DNA of 64,000 bases from Sulfuricurvum sp. (GCA_030693335.1 JAUYAU010000003.1:1-64000); one strand, 5' to 3'. Positions 1 through 8,642 are shown, numbered from the stretch's first letter. Notes: generated from the sequence alone by a model not told the origin. Made by a program: numbers and translations.

Positions 1-147
1 AACACAAGACGTTTTATGTGCTGGTGTATTACCCAAAAAGGAAAAAAACTTGTTTATTATTAGCTTTTGTGAGAACCATGAGTCTCATAGAACTTCAATC
101 AGATTGTAACGTTTGATTGAATAAATGCATTATACGAAGGACAAATA
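1..147 (+). other. Left-edge region upstream of the ABM gene
   Basis: No complete gene is visible. One forward frame is open from position 2 to a TAA at 107-109 and could be the last 35 residues of a gene that starts outside the window, but a second frame is equally open and I cannot choose. An AAGGA SD precedes the ATG at 148. A TATACG stretch near 131-136 could be a -10 element. The content is otherwise unassigned. Confidence 0.25.
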
Positions 148-453
148 ATGAAAATTACGAAAAAAGTGACGTTTATCGCCAAAGAAGAGCACATTCAAAC
201 GGTTAAAAAATTACTCGAAGACATGGTTGCCCCTTCTGTCAAAGAACCGGGATGTCTTTTTTACTACATCTTTCAATCCCAAAGCAACCCTAAAAAGTTC
301 TTTGCAGTAGAATCATGGGCAAATAATGAGGCACTTGAAGGGCATAAGCATACCGAACACTACGCTTACTATAAATCCCACTATGAGCCGTTTGTTGAAG
401 ACAAATATACAGAGGATTTAGAGATACTAGACGAAGCAGTCTACGGATTCTAA
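148..453 (+). CDS. Antibiotic biosynthesis monooxygenase (ABM/LsrG-like) domain protein
   Basis: A 101-residue protein the size of a single ABM ferredoxin-like domain. The pattern of an N-terminal strand, a helix with VKKLLEDMV, an EPGCLFYYIFQS strand, an FAVESWANNEAL segment and a histidine-rich HKHTEHY segment is typical of the family, which includes quinol monooxygenases and LsrG, the isomerase that processes phospho-autoinducer-2. The start has an AAGGA SD. The gene converges on the lsrK homologue and the two ends overlap by 4 nt, so an AI-2 role is suggested by position only; a detoxifying quinone-type oxygenase is equally possible. Confidence 0.75.
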   Translation: MKITKKVTFIAKEEHIQTVKKLLEDMVAPSVKEPGCLFYYIFQSQSNPKKFFAVESWANNEALEGHKHTEHYAYYKSHYEPFVEDKYTEDLEILDEAVYGF

Positions 454-1982
454 ATTCCAGGAGCCTTCCACATGGGCTCTAATATTCCCTCACGTACCAA
501 TTCCATCTGCTTGCTATAAACTTTAATCCACTTTTCTTTAATCTCTTGATAGCTTTGAAAATTATTCATATTCGGCTGATAGGAACGCTCTATTTTGACG
601 ATGTTCTTCCCCGCTTCTTCAAAACTCACATAGACGCCCGCACCGATACCTGCTGCCATTGCCACGCCCAGTGCCGTTGCTTCTTTGACCACAGGGACTT
701 TGACTTCCAATCCCGTAACATCTGCCAGAATTTGTGACCAAAGCGGCCCTTGAGATGCGCCGCTTGCGAAAATCAAAGACTTTGGCGACACACCGCTAAA
801 GGCCTTGATATTCTCCAGATTGATAGCGCTTACGATACATGCATTTTCTTCCATTGCACGAAACATGGAACCTATGTTGTATTTTTCTGGATCAATTCCA
901 AGCCCGACAAAAGAAGGGCTGGCATGTATCCACTCCCCGTACTTCATACTGTCGCTGAAAATTGGGAGTATCCCATGTGATCCTAACGGAATCTTAGAAG
1001 CCATCGCTTCAAGCTCGCTGTAGCTTCTTCCTCCTCCAAGAGTATCTCGAAACCACCTCATCACAAGCCCTGTAAAAAACGTTATCCCCTCCGCCTGAGA
1101 CATTCCTCGCACAACATGGGGGTTTACCCGTAATAGCATTTCATCGGAGAGTTTTGCATTTGCAGGGACATTCACAACTTGCTGCCAAAAACTCCCCCCC
1201 AATACTACTGCATCCCCCAAAGCATTAGCCCCAAGCCCTGCCGTACCGATCTGAACATCACCACCACCCATTACCACAAGGGTATCGGTACCAAGACCCG
1301 TTTCATTCGAGACCGATGCAGAAATTTTTCCCAGCACATCACCACTCTCCAAAACAGGGACAAACAAATCCTTCAAACCGCATTTGGTGAACTGCTCTTT
1401 CTCCCAATTTCTCGTCGAGAGATTAAATGCCCCTGCTGTTCCCGCATTGGAGGGTTCACACGCCAATTCACCGCAGAGCTTGAACAATATCCAATCACTG
1501 ATCATCGTAAAATAGGCAGCTTTTTCGTACAAAGAGGGTCGATTGTTTTTCAGCCACAAAATTCTTGGCGCTGCAGAAAGTGCGAATGTTTGACCGCTCA
1601 ATCGGTAAAATACTCGCTCCATCTGCGGATCTTGGGACTTTAGCCAAGCAACTTCACTGCCTGCACGGGAATCAACATTTGCCACACCCCACAGCTCGTT
1701 TTTATCTTTATCATAAACCACAATCCCCTCGCGCATGCTCGAGGCAGATACCGCCATGATTTGTTTTGCATCAATCTTTGCATGGGCAATTGCTTCTTTG
1801 ATACACTTTTTAGCTAGTTCCCAACCACTGCGAAAATCAAATCCCATTGAGCCTGCGATACCCTCTTCACACAAATGATTCCACTCATATTGTGCAATGG
1901 AAATTTGATTTCCAAAGGTATCAAAGACTATGGCTCGGATACTTCCTGTCCCTGCATCGATTACCAAAAAATACTGGTTCAT
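450..1982 (-). CDS. lsrK: Autoinducer-2 kinase-like FGGY carbohydrate kinase
   Basis: A 510-residue FGGY-family kinase. The FLVIDAGTGSIRAIVFD phosphate-binding start, SASSMREGIV, GGGDVQIGTAGLGA, GSFWQQVVN, ENACIVSAINL and the WKAPG C terminus closely resemble, from memory, Escherichia coli LsrK, which phosphorylates the quorum signal AI-2 (DPD) in the cytoplasm. Length also matches LsrK. The ATG overlaps the stop of a 67-residue ORF upstream (ATGA), so the two are probably coupled. No lsrACDB transporter, lsrR or lsrF is in the window, so uptake and gene control would have to lie elsewhere. Another pentulose kinase specificity is possible, but the similarity to LsrK runs the full length. Confidence 0.85.
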   Translation of the reverse strand: MNQYFLVIDAGTGSIRAIVFDTFGNQISIAQYEWNHLCEEGIAGSMGFDFRSGWELAKKCIKEAIAHAKIDAKQIMAVSASSMREGIVVYDKDKNELWGVANVDSRAGSEVAWLKSQDPQMERVFYRLSGQTFALSAAPRILWLKNNRPSLYEKAAYFTMISDWILFKLCGELACEPSNAGTAGAFNLSTRNWEKEQFTKCGLKDLFVPVLESGDVLGKISASVSNETGLGTDTLVVMGGGDVQIGTAGLGANALGDAVVLGGSFWQQVVNVPANAKLSDEMLLRVNPHVVRGMSQAEGITFFTGLVMRWFRDTLGGGRSYSELEAMASKIPLGSHGILPIFSDSMKYGEWIHASPSFVGLGIDPEKYNIGSMFRAMEENACIVSAINLENIKAFSGVSPKSLIFASGASQGPLWSQILADVTGLEVKVPVVKEATALGVAMAAGIGAGVYVSFEEAGKNIVKIERSYQPNMNNFQSYQEIKEKWIKVYSKQMELVREGILEPMWKAPGI

Positions 1983-2182
1983 TTAAGCTTTTTCATGTTT
2001 ACGAAAATATTGAGTGGCATTTGCTTGACCGTGCTATCGTCAATCTTCTCTATGTGAACATCGCTGATAGACTCTTTTAACTCTTCTGCTAAAGCCAAAA
2101 GCTCTTCTTGGCTTTCGCGTTTTGCGATACCGCGAGCTGAGCACCCGCTTATTCCCGTATTGTTATAAGTCATTCTGTACAT
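1979..2182 (-). CDS. Small hypothetical protein coupled to lsrK
   Basis: A 67-residue ORF whose TGA overlaps the lsrK ATG by 4 nt. I do not recognise it. It begins with a polar segment containing GISGCSARGIAKRES, followed by a probable helix (QEELLALAEELKES) and a short beta-like tail. It has no signal peptide or membrane segment. A weak GGA SD lies about 6 nt before the ATG at 2182; an internal ATG at codon 4 is also possible. Position implies co-transcription with the kinase, but whether it is a real protein or a leader that sets lsrK translation is open. Confidence 0.45.
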   Translation of the reverse strand: MYRMTYNNTGISGCSARGIAKRESQEELLALAEELKESISDVHIEKIDDSTVKQMPLNIFVNMKKLK

Positions 2183-2214
2183 GTTTAATCCAGTTAATTA
2201 TTTACTGAAATAAA

Positions 2215-2261
2215 GCAAATAAGGTTCCAAAAATTAGGCAAATAAGGGTTATGGGAACCTT
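2215..2261 (-). terminator. Inverted repeat and direct repeat between HAD phosphatase and lsrK unit
   Basis: AAGGTTCC at 2221-2228 pairs with GGAACCTT at 2254-2261, enclosing the stop of the HAD gene. Read leftwards the second arm is followed by a T-rich stretch, so it can end the carbonic anhydrase/SBP/HAD transcript. The decamer gcaaataagg also occurs twice (2215-2224 and 2238-2247). The 25-nt loop is long for a classical terminator. Confidence 0.4.
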
Positions 2262-2893
2262 AGGATATGCCGTACTGCCTCAAGGGCATTTTCTTTTATC
2301 ATGAATTTAAAAGCAGACAGTTGCTCAAAGTTATCATACCCTGTTAAAACAGCTACTGCATCGATTCCTGCACGCTGAGATGCTTCCAAATCCAAACGGG
2401 TATCACCGATCATCCAAACCTCTTCAAGGGCATGATCCATCCCCTCCAGTGCTTTATGGATCGGTTCCGGATGCGGCTTATGATTCTCTACATCCTCATG
2501 ACCGATTAACACTTCAAAATAGTCCATCAAACCAAAATGTTCCATCAATTCTCTAGAGTAACGGGCTGTCTTTGTTGTGACGATTCCAAGGCGCGCGTGT
2601 TTGGACGCTGCCTCTACGGCTTCTGCAGCAAAGGGGAGTAAAAAAGTTTTAGCTCTGGAAATCGTACGGTAATGCTCTTTGTAAACCAGTACATGCTCCT
2701 CTACTTTTGTACTCTCACATCCCAATCGCGTAAACATGACATCCAATGGATGCCCAATAAGGGCTTTGATCGCTTCGTCTTCTAAATCAACTGCATGATT
2801 TAATTCTTTAAGTGAATGATGAAAGCTCTCCAAAATCGCTTCAGTGGAATCAATCAGCGTCCCATCCAAATCAAACAAAACTATTTTTTTCAC
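2249..2893 (-). CDS. HAD-family phosphatase, phosphoglycolate phosphatase-like
   Basis: A haloacid dehalogenase hydrolase of about 214 residues. Motif I is LFDLDGTLIDS (both catalytic aspartates), motif II is the GIVTTKT threonine, and motif III/IV is HKPHPEPIHKAL followed by WMIGDTRLDLEAS. An alpha-helical cap lies between motif I and II, as in Gph and pyrophosphatase PpaX. The substrate cannot be read from sequence. I chose the GTG at 2893, which has a GGAGA SD and overlaps the stop of the upstream binding-protein gene as GTGA; a longer TTG start lacks an SD. Confidence 0.8.
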   Translation of the reverse strand: MKKIVLFDLDGTLIDSTEAILESFHHSLKELNHAVDLEDEAIKALIGHPLDVMFTRLGCESTKVEEHVLVYKEHYRTISRAKTFLLPFAAEAVEAASKHARLGIVTTKTARYSRELMEHFGLMDYFEVLIGHEDVENHKPHPEPIHKALEGMDHALEEVWMIGDTRLDLEASQRAGIDAVAVLTGYDNFEQLSAFKFMIKENALEAVRHILRFP

Positions 2894-4395
2894 TTCTTCT
2901 CCCAACTGATGTAGTCTTCCCAGATACCATTGATACCTGGTTTTATGCCCTTAATTCTTCGATTATAGACATGAATATCATTGGGTATAACCAAAAAAAG
3001 GTATGGATTATCCGCAACGATTTGGGCAAAAATACGTCGCTGTAAAGCCGCTATCTTTTTAGGTTCCGTAGAATCTTCCATCTCTTCTATAAGCTTATCG
3101 GTAATCTTGGAATGATAGCCGATCATATTAAATCCGCCTGGAACATCGCCTTTGCTGTGCCAAATCATGTAAGGATCAGGAGTCAATGACAACCCCCAGC
3201 CCAGCAAGACCGTCTCGAATTTTTTGGGCATCACAACCGTGTTTAAAAAGGCTTGCCACTCCATGACTTTGAGTGTTACTTTGACTCCTACTCTCAATAA
3301 TTGCCTCTGCATAATTTCTGCGGCATACGGACGTATCGCATTGGAATTGGACGTTGCAATTTCAAAACTCAAAGGGTGTTTGGCATCGTATCCTGCTTCT
3401 TTTAACAAAGCACGTGCACGTGCAAGGTTTTGCCTAGGAGCTTTTACCTCATCATTAAATCCTTTACTTCCTGGCAAAAAAGGACCGGTGCAAATCTTGC
3501 CGTGATTTAAAAACAAAATATCAATGAGTGCTTGGCGGTCTATCGCCAGAGAAAGTGCTTCACGTACTCTAGGGTCTTGAAACTTTTTAAGGCGTAAGTT
3601 AAATCCCAGATAGGTATAACTTCGGGAAGGCAGTTCTACAGTTGCAAACTTTTTATGAAAATCGGCCTTGAGTTGCCGTTCATACTGCATCGAATCCAAG
3701 CCGTCTATGTCTATCTCCCCATTTTTAAGCATTAAAAAGCGGGTCATAGGATCAGCTATCACATGAAAAATAATATTATCAATTCGGGGGCGGTGTTCAT
3801 AATACCCAGGATTAGCCTCTAGTACAATCTGCTTCGAAAATTCAAGTTTTTTGAGAACATAGGGACCGGTGCCTATTGGATGGGTATTAAACTGCGAGCC
3901 CATAATGTCTTTTTCATTTTTAAGAATATGACGAGGAACAATTCCCATCATCCAAATCTCAAGTGCTTTAAAGTAGGGCTTTGTATAAGTCACGCGCACC
4001 GTATAATCGTCAACAGCTTTAACCTCTTTGACAACACGAAAATCGGTCGCATAGGGGGTGATTGTTTTTGGTGATCGAATCAGATCATACGTAAACACGA
4101 CATCAGTAGCAGTAAACGGTTTACCATCATGCCATTTGACTCCATGTCGCAGCTTGAATTCAATTATCGTAGGGGTGATAAAACGATACGACTGTGCCAA
4201 ATCGCCGATAATCTTTTGGCCGCTTTCATCGTATTTGACCAAAGCATTGAAGAGATGCCCGGCAATCGAGGAGCTCGCCGAGTCTGTCGCAATCAATGGA
4301 TTAAGCCGTGCAGGATTAGACGAGGTACTTAGATGCAGCGTCGAGGCAATCAACCAGACACTTTGAAGTAAAAGAAAAAAGTATTTCAATCTCAT
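2890..4395 (-). CDS. Periplasmic peptide/nickel-type solute-binding protein (SBP_bac_5)
   Basis: A 501-residue family 5 extracellular solute-binding protein related to OppA, DppA and NikA. It starts with a hydrophobic signal sequence and then the family hallmark NPLIATDSASSSIAGHLFNALVKY; FKLRHGVKWHDGKPFTATDVVFTYDL and REALSLAIDRQALIDILF are typical conserved blocks. No lipobox cysteine is visible, so it should be soluble in the periplasm. No permease or ATPase gene is adjacent, so it is an orphan here and must share a transporter encoded elsewhere. A TATAAT box lies just upstream, inside the gap to the carbonic anhydrase gene. Confidence 0.85.
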   Translation of the reverse strand: MRLKYFFLLLQSVWLIASTLHLSTSSNPARLNPLIATDSASSSIAGHLFNALVKYDESGQKIIGDLAQSYRFITPTIIEFKLRHGVKWHDGKPFTATDVVFTYDLIRSPKTITPYATDFRVVKEVKAVDDYTVRVTYTKPYFKALEIWMMGIVPRHILKNEKDIMGSQFNTHPIGTGPYVLKKLEFSKQIVLEANPGYYEHRPRIDNIIFHVIADPMTRFLMLKNGEIDIDGLDSMQYERQLKADFHKKFATVELPSRSYTYLGFNLRLKKFQDPRVREALSLAIDRQALIDILFLNHGKICTGPFLPGSKGFNDEVKAPRQNLARARALLKEAGYDAKHPLSFEIATSNSNAIRPYAAEIMQRQLLRVGVKVTLKVMEWQAFLNTVVMPKKFETVLLGWGLSLTPDPYMIWHSKGDVPGGFNMIGYHSKITDKLIEEMEDSTEPKKIAALQRRIFAQIVADNPYLFLVIPNDIHVYNRRIKGIKPGINGIWEDYISWEKK

Positions 4396-4412
4396 CCCAT
4401 TTTTTGGGAGAG

Positions 4413-4418
4413 ATTATA
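4413..4418 (-). promoter_or_regulatory. Probable -10 box for the solute-binding protein gene
   Basis: A perfect TATAAT on the minus strand lies in the 27-nt gap between carbonic anhydrase and SBP genes, 17 nt before the SBP ATG. It would give a very short leader and allow SBP-HAD transcription independent of the upstream genes. Confidence 0.4.
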
Positions 4419-4422
4419 CCAT

Positions 4423-5172
4423 TTATTTAGATTCAAGCTTGATAGAAGTTGCCGGCTGAACCGGACGGAAATTATGATCGTAATACGCTCTCATATCTTC
4501 AATCTGATTTTGTGACGCAGTCATTGGTTGTTTTAAGATGTACCATTGAACCCCTTCAGTACATGGAGGAGTCGTTAGTGAACCCACATAATGGTAATAA
4601 TGCTTTTTATCATGTGGCAATAAATCCTGCGGATCAATACGAATATTTCGTCCGATCCCTCCTAGCACATTGTCCAATACAGGATTGTTTTTCCCCTCAT
4701 TAAACATAATACCGACAACGGCTAAATGGCCATCGGCACTTTTATGCACCAAATGCCCCTCAAGCGCGTATTGTTTACCGTCAATAGTGTGTTCGCTGTG
4801 TCCGTGAAAATGAAACTGAACAAGCGTGTATTCGCGACCGTCAAGAATAAGTTTTCCGCCATTTTTGACATTTACTTGAATAGCATGCCCATTATCGATA
4901 ACATCAGCCGTAGTATGTATGTCCTCATTCATTCTCAAATTCAATGACCCTTTTAGAGGCTTACTCTTTTTGCTCACTATATTGATTGGGGATTGCAAAT
5001 GCCCTTTTTGGCACTCCTGTGCAAAATCACCCCAGCATGATGGGCCGTGAGTCTCGTAATCCCAATGAGCTTGATGAATCGGTGCTGGGTTTTCAGCATT
5101 CTGTTCTTGGGCATACGCTGCCGTTGTCAATAAAAGTGCCGCAGCGCCTAGTGTCAAAAATGTCTTTTTCAT
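4423..5172 (-). CDS. Periplasmic alpha-class carbonic anhydrase
   Basis: A 249-residue alpha-carbonic anhydrase interconverting CO2 and bicarbonate. A signal peptide (MKKTFLTLGA...AYA) directs it to the periplasm. Zinc ligands are visible as H121 and H123 (QFHFHGHSEH) and H140 (LEGHLVH); SLTTPPCTEGVQW carries the substrate-pocket threonine, and C46 with C204 can form the disulfide common in bacterial enzymes. SPINI is the conserved QSPINI motif. The ATG has an AAGGA SD. The gene follows a porin gene by 15 nt, which fits joint expression in the envelope. CO2 capture for autotrophy or pH control is the likely role. Confidence 0.95.
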   Translation of the reverse strand: MKKTFLTLGAAALLLTTAAYAQEQNAENPAPIHQAHWDYETHGPSCWGDFAQECQKGHLQSPINIVSKKSKPLKGSLNLRMNEDIHTTADVIDNGHAIQVNVKNGGKLILDGREYTLVQFHFHGHSEHTIDGKQYALEGHLVHKSADGHLAVVGIMFNEGKNNPVLDNVLGGIGRNIRIDPQDLLPHDKKHYYHYVGSLTTPPCTEGVQWYILKQPMTASQNQIEDMRAYYDHNFRPVQPATSIKLESK

Positions 5173-5187
5173 CGATTGTCCTTTATT

Positions 5188-6543
5188 TTAAAATTTATAG
5201 TTTGCTATAACGCGGTATTGCGTAAAGTCTGCATTTACCTGAGCTGTTGCATGCGGATCATTTCCCATTACAGTATTGTTTGACACCCAAATCCCTTTGG
5301 CGGCCAGGGAAAGATTACCGATACCATAAAGAAGCTGTACGTTTACGTCTTCTTCAGCACCTAGAGTGAAACGTTCACCATCATAATGAGCATAAGAAAC
5401 TTCTGTGCTTAGCCCTGTAATTCCTGTAAAATCAAGCTTTTGCATTATACCAACCTTCATTCCAGTTGTCCCGCCGATGTAGGCAGTATCGCTGGTTAGC
5501 CCTTTTCCATAATCCGATCCAAAAAGATTATTAGCCGTTAATACATTGGTGTAAAGTGGGGTCCCATCCCACGGCAAGACCAATGAATCATGCTCGCCAT
5601 CGTGACTAAAAACATGACTGTATGCTACCACAAACATTGTATCCTGATAAGTCGTACTCATTTTTAGACCAATTGCCTGCGCGTTAATTCGACCACCAGC
5701 CAGTGTCGTATCAGCAGCTAAATTCGCATCTGCATTTCCAACCGATTTTTCGCTGATTCCTTGAACCGAAGCCGTATAAGACCAATCACTATTGAGTTTA
5801 TTCGTAAACATGGCATCTGCATAAACCACATTCATAAAATCGGGAGCATAATAATCATAAACTTTTCCGCCGACAGCACCCTCTTTATAGCTGATCGAAA
5901 CAGGAAGCACATACCCGCCATCATGCCCGGTAATCGCTCGTGTTTTTGTCCCTAGAGCACTTTCAATGATATCTTCAAACCGGTCGCTGGTCCGTTGTTT
6001 GAACTTATCGATGAAACCGCCGCTCACCTCCAAAGCGGGAGTCAATTTCACCGTAACAATCGCCCCCTCAACACTGCTTGGCATCATGCGGACATCTTTA
6101 GCATCGATCAGCGGGGTTTCAATCACTTTGCGTCCATACCATAACTCATAATTATCTCGGTTATATTGCGCATACGCTTCTCCAAGGACCGAAAATCCTT
6201 GATTTCCCTCACTAACACTCGCACTTGGACGTTTTGCATTGTAGCGAGAAAGGGTTGACTGTTCGGTATTTGCAGCACCTTCAGGCAAAGCAAACGGATG
6301 AGTAGTCATAAACGTCGCCCCGAGCTTCAAACCATATAATGAACCGGTAACATAGCCAAGCTGACCTCCGATCGCATTGGAATGTTGCGACGTATCGGCT
6401 TGGTTGCCTCCGTCTTTTTCAGTCCCTATATAGTAATATCGGATATTACCGCGAACGGATCCCTCTTTAAACCAGCTATCCATGCTGTCTGCTGCATCAA
6501 GAGAAAATGCAGATATCATCAATAGTTTAATTATTTTTTTCAT
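5188..6543 (-). CDS. Outer membrane porin (Campylobacterota OprD/major porin-like)
   Basis: About 451 residues with a signal peptide ending near LDAADS, alternating amphipathic strands rich in aromatic and glycine residues, and a C-terminal YRVIANYKF strand ending in phenylalanine, the usual signal for outer-membrane insertion. The pattern MDSWFKEGSVRGNIRYYYIGTE at the mature N terminus is typical of OprD-like porins of this phylum. I chose the ATG at 6543 because AAGGA lies 5 nt upstream; a longer start at 6594 adds a second hydrophobic stretch and has no SD. Pore specificity is not readable. Confidence 0.8.
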   Translation of the reverse strand: MKKIIKLLMISAFSLDAADSMDSWFKEGSVRGNIRYYYIGTEKDGGNQADTSQHSNAIGGQLGYVTGSLYGLKLGATFMTTHPFALPEGAANTEQSTLSRYNAKRPSASVSEGNQGFSVLGEAYAQYNRDNYELWYGRKVIETPLIDAKDVRMMPSSVEGAIVTVKLTPALEVSGGFIDKFKQRTSDRFEDIIESALGTKTRAITGHDGGYVLPVSISYKEGAVGGKVYDYYAPDFMNVVYADAMFTNKLNSDWSYTASVQGISEKSVGNADANLAADTTLAGGRINAQAIGLKMSTTYQDTMFVVAYSHVFSHDGEHDSLVLPWDGTPLYTNVLTANNLFGSDYGKGLTSDTAYIGGTTGMKVGIMQKLDFTGITGLSTEVSYAHYDGERFTLGAEEDVNVQLLYGIGNLSLAAKGIWVSNNTVMGNDPHATAQVNADFTQYRVIANYKF

Positions 6544-6566
6544 AATCATCCTTAATACTATGAGGA

Positions 6567-6572
6567 ATTTTA
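6567..6572 (-). promoter_or_regulatory. Probable -10 element for the porin/carbonic anhydrase unit
   Basis: On the minus strand a T-run followed by TGATAAAAT gives an extended -10 (TG-A-TAAAAT), the form favoured in Campylobacter-type sigma-70 promoters, 23 nt before the porin ATG. Confidence 0.4.
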
Positions 6573-6624
6573 TCAAAAAAATATTAAACCTCATTTATCA
6601 TATACACATTAGTAAAGTGTCTCG

Positions 6625-6630
6625 TATAAT
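6625..6630 (+). promoter_or_regulatory. Probable -10 box for the sulfatase gene
   Basis: Perfect TATAAT on the plus strand, 27 nt upstream of the ATG at 6658 in the divergent region shared with the porin gene. Confidence 0.5.
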
Positions 6631-6657
6631 GTCATATCTCACTATCCAAGAAGTCTC

Positions 6658-8592
6658 ATGCAAATTTTCAAAGAACTTTTCAAAATCTACCTCCTTTTTA
6701 TTGCCCTCTTTTTTATTGGAAGACTGGGACTCTATATTCTTTACTTTGATCGTTTAAGTGATATCAGCTTCGCTCAATCGCTTCTCTCATTTCTCTACGG
6801 CCTCAAACTCGATACGATGACGACTTCTATGATCCTCATTGTTCCGGCGCTTTTGTTGTCCATAACGCCGCAAAGGTTTGCGAAAGTGATGTCGGCGATC
6901 ATCAACGGTTACGTTTTGATCTTTTTACTCATTGCCCTTTACATCGAAAATGCCACTTTTCCTTTTATCGCTCAATACGATGTGCGTCCGAACTATCTTT
7001 TTGTCGAGTATCTCAAATATCCCAAAGAGATCAGTTCGATGATTTTCAAAGAGTACCCGATCCAATTGATTGCAGCACTGATCATGCTCATTATCATGGC
7101 ATGGAGCTATGTACGATTTTTACCGCTAAAGCTTGAGAGTGCTATTTGCACACCGCTTTGGCGTCGTGTCCTTTTGATACTGCCTATCGGGGTTCTTCTT
7201 TTTATTGGAATACGCTCCTCTTACGGCCACCGTCCTGCCAATATTTCCGATGCCCTTTACAGTTGCAACCGCATGGCCAACGAAATTTCCAAAAACTCTC
7301 TGTACAGTATCGGCTACGCTTATTACAGTTACAACAAAGAATCCAATAAATTGATTCAAACTTATGGAAAAATAAATTTAGCCCAAGCATACCAACGTGT
7401 TTCGAAGCGTCTGAATATACCTCTAGGAAGCGAGTTGCCGTTTAATCGACTTGAACCCACCCATTTTCATTCCTCACAGCCAAAGAATTTGGTTATTTTT
7501 ATCCAAGAATCTCTGGGGAGCCAGTTTGTGGGATTCAGCGGCGGAGATGCGAACATCACCCCAAATCTTGAAAAACTCTCCCATGAAGGGCTAGTATTTA
7601 CCAATCTTTTCAGCAATGGTACGCGTTCGATCCGTGGTCTGTCTGCATTGACCTCTGGATGGCTGCCGCTGGCAGGGGAGGAAGTCGTAAAACGCAATAA
7701 ATCTCAAAATGATTTTTTCACGGTTGCGGCACTGCTCAAACCGCTTGGGTATAAATCCAGTTTCATCTACGGAGGTGAAGGACGTTTTGACAACATGCGC
7801 AGCTGGTACATGTGCAACGGTTTTGATGAGGTGATTGAGCAAACGGATTATAAAAATCCTAATTTCGTCAGTACATGGGGAGTTAGCGATGAAGACTTGG
7901 TGCTTAAGGCCCATGAAAAATTCAAAGCGCATACGGCCAAAGGGGAAAAATTTGTCAGCGTAATGTTCTCATCCTCCAATCACTCCCCGTTTGAACTTCC
8001 GGATGGGAAGATAAAGTTCATAGAGGGAAAACCTCGTCAGAGCGTTGAAAATGCTGTTAAATACGCAGATTTTGCTATCGGACGTTTGTTTGAGCTGGCT
8101 AAAAAAGAGTCTTACTATAAAAATACCGTCTTTGTTGTCGTTGCCGATCACAACGTGCGCGTTTACGGAGACGACCTCGTCCCCGTTAATATGTTCCATA
8201 TTCCCGCCCTTATCATCGCTGATGGGCTTAAGCCACAAAAGTTTGAACGTCTTGCCACTCAACCGGATGTTCTTGCTACGGCACTTGATCTCGTAGGCGT
8301 TGACCTGACCTATCCCGTCTTAGGGCACTCCATTTACAGCGACAAAAAACAAGAAATGGCGCTCATGATGTTCAATGATACCTTCGCTTTGCGTGTAGGT
8401 AACAAAGTAGCGATTGTCCAACCCAACAAAGAGGCATTGACCTTTACCTACGAAAACGAACATCTTAAAAGTATCCCTCATGATGTAGAGCTGGAACAGG
8501 ATGCCTTGGCTTTTGTCAAAATCATGGACGATATGTACAACAAAAAGTTATTTCAGGTATCAAAAGGTAAAGTCTGTAAAAGTGAAAGATGA
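6658..8592 (+). CDS. LtaS/MdoB-type membrane-anchored sulfatase-fold transferase
   Basis: A 644-residue protein with about five N-terminal membrane segments in residues 1-185, then a periplasmic sulfatase-fold domain. NLVIFIQESLG carries the metal-binding glutamate (E284), FSNGTRSIRGLSALTSG the nucleophilic threonine (T322), and VVVADHNVRVYG the Asp-His metal pair. This is the layout of lipoteichoic acid synthase and of phosphoglycerol or phosphoethanolamine transferases. In a Gram-negative cell, modification of LPS or glucan is more likely than teichoic acid synthesis. It stands alone between two leftward units; SD is weak. Confidence 0.8.
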   Translation: MQIFKELFKIYLLFIALFFIGRLGLYILYFDRLSDISFAQSLLSFLYGLKLDTMTTSMILIVPALLLSITPQRFAKVMSAIINGYVLIFLLIALYIENATFPFIAQYDVRPNYLFVEYLKYPKEISSMIFKEYPIQLIAALIMLIIMAWSYVRFLPLKLESAICTPLWRRVLLILPIGVLLFIGIRSSYGHRPANISDALYSCNRMANEISKNSLYSIGYAYYSYNKESNKLIQTYGKINLAQAYQRVSKRLNIPLGSELPFNRLEPTHFHSSQPKNLVIFIQESLGSQFVGFSGGDANITPNLEKLSHEGLVFTNLFSNGTRSIRGLSALTSGWLPLAGEEVVKRNKSQNDFFTVAALLKPLGYKSSFIYGGEGRFDNMRSWYMCNGFDEVIEQTDYKNPNFVSTWGVSDEDLVLKAHEKFKAHTAKGEKFVSVMFSSSNHSPFELPDGKIKFIEGKPRQSVENAVKYADFAIGRLFELAKKESYYKNTVFVVVADHNVRVYGDDLVPVNMFHIPALIIADGLKPQKFERLATQPDVLATALDLVGVDLTYPVLGHSIYSDKKQEMALMMFNDTFALRVGNKVAIVQPNKEALTFTYENEHLKSIPHDVELEQDALAFVKIMDDMYNKKLFQVSKGKVCKSER

Positions 8593-8606
8593 TTAGAATA
8601 AGGGGG

Positions 8607-8627
8607 AAAAAACTCCCCGAAGGGGAG
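8607..8627 (-). terminator. Rho-independent terminator of rplM-rpsI
   Basis: Read on the minus strand, CTCCCC-TTC-GGGGAG is followed at once by six Ts. The 6-bp GC-rich stem plus T-run just past the rpsI stop is a classical intrinsic terminator. On the plus strand there is no T-run, so it serves the leftward operon. Confidence 0.8.
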
Positions 8628-8642
8628 GAAGAAAAGAAGCGA

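Noticed and set aside
1194-1200. Run of seven C (seven G in lsrK) as a phase-variation tract
   Set aside because: Only 7 nt and encoding the conserved LGGSFWQQ segment; shorter than usual contingency tracts.
1179-1643. 154-codon frame antisense to lsrK
   Set aside because: Lies wholly inside lsrK on the other strand, no SD and no family resemblance.
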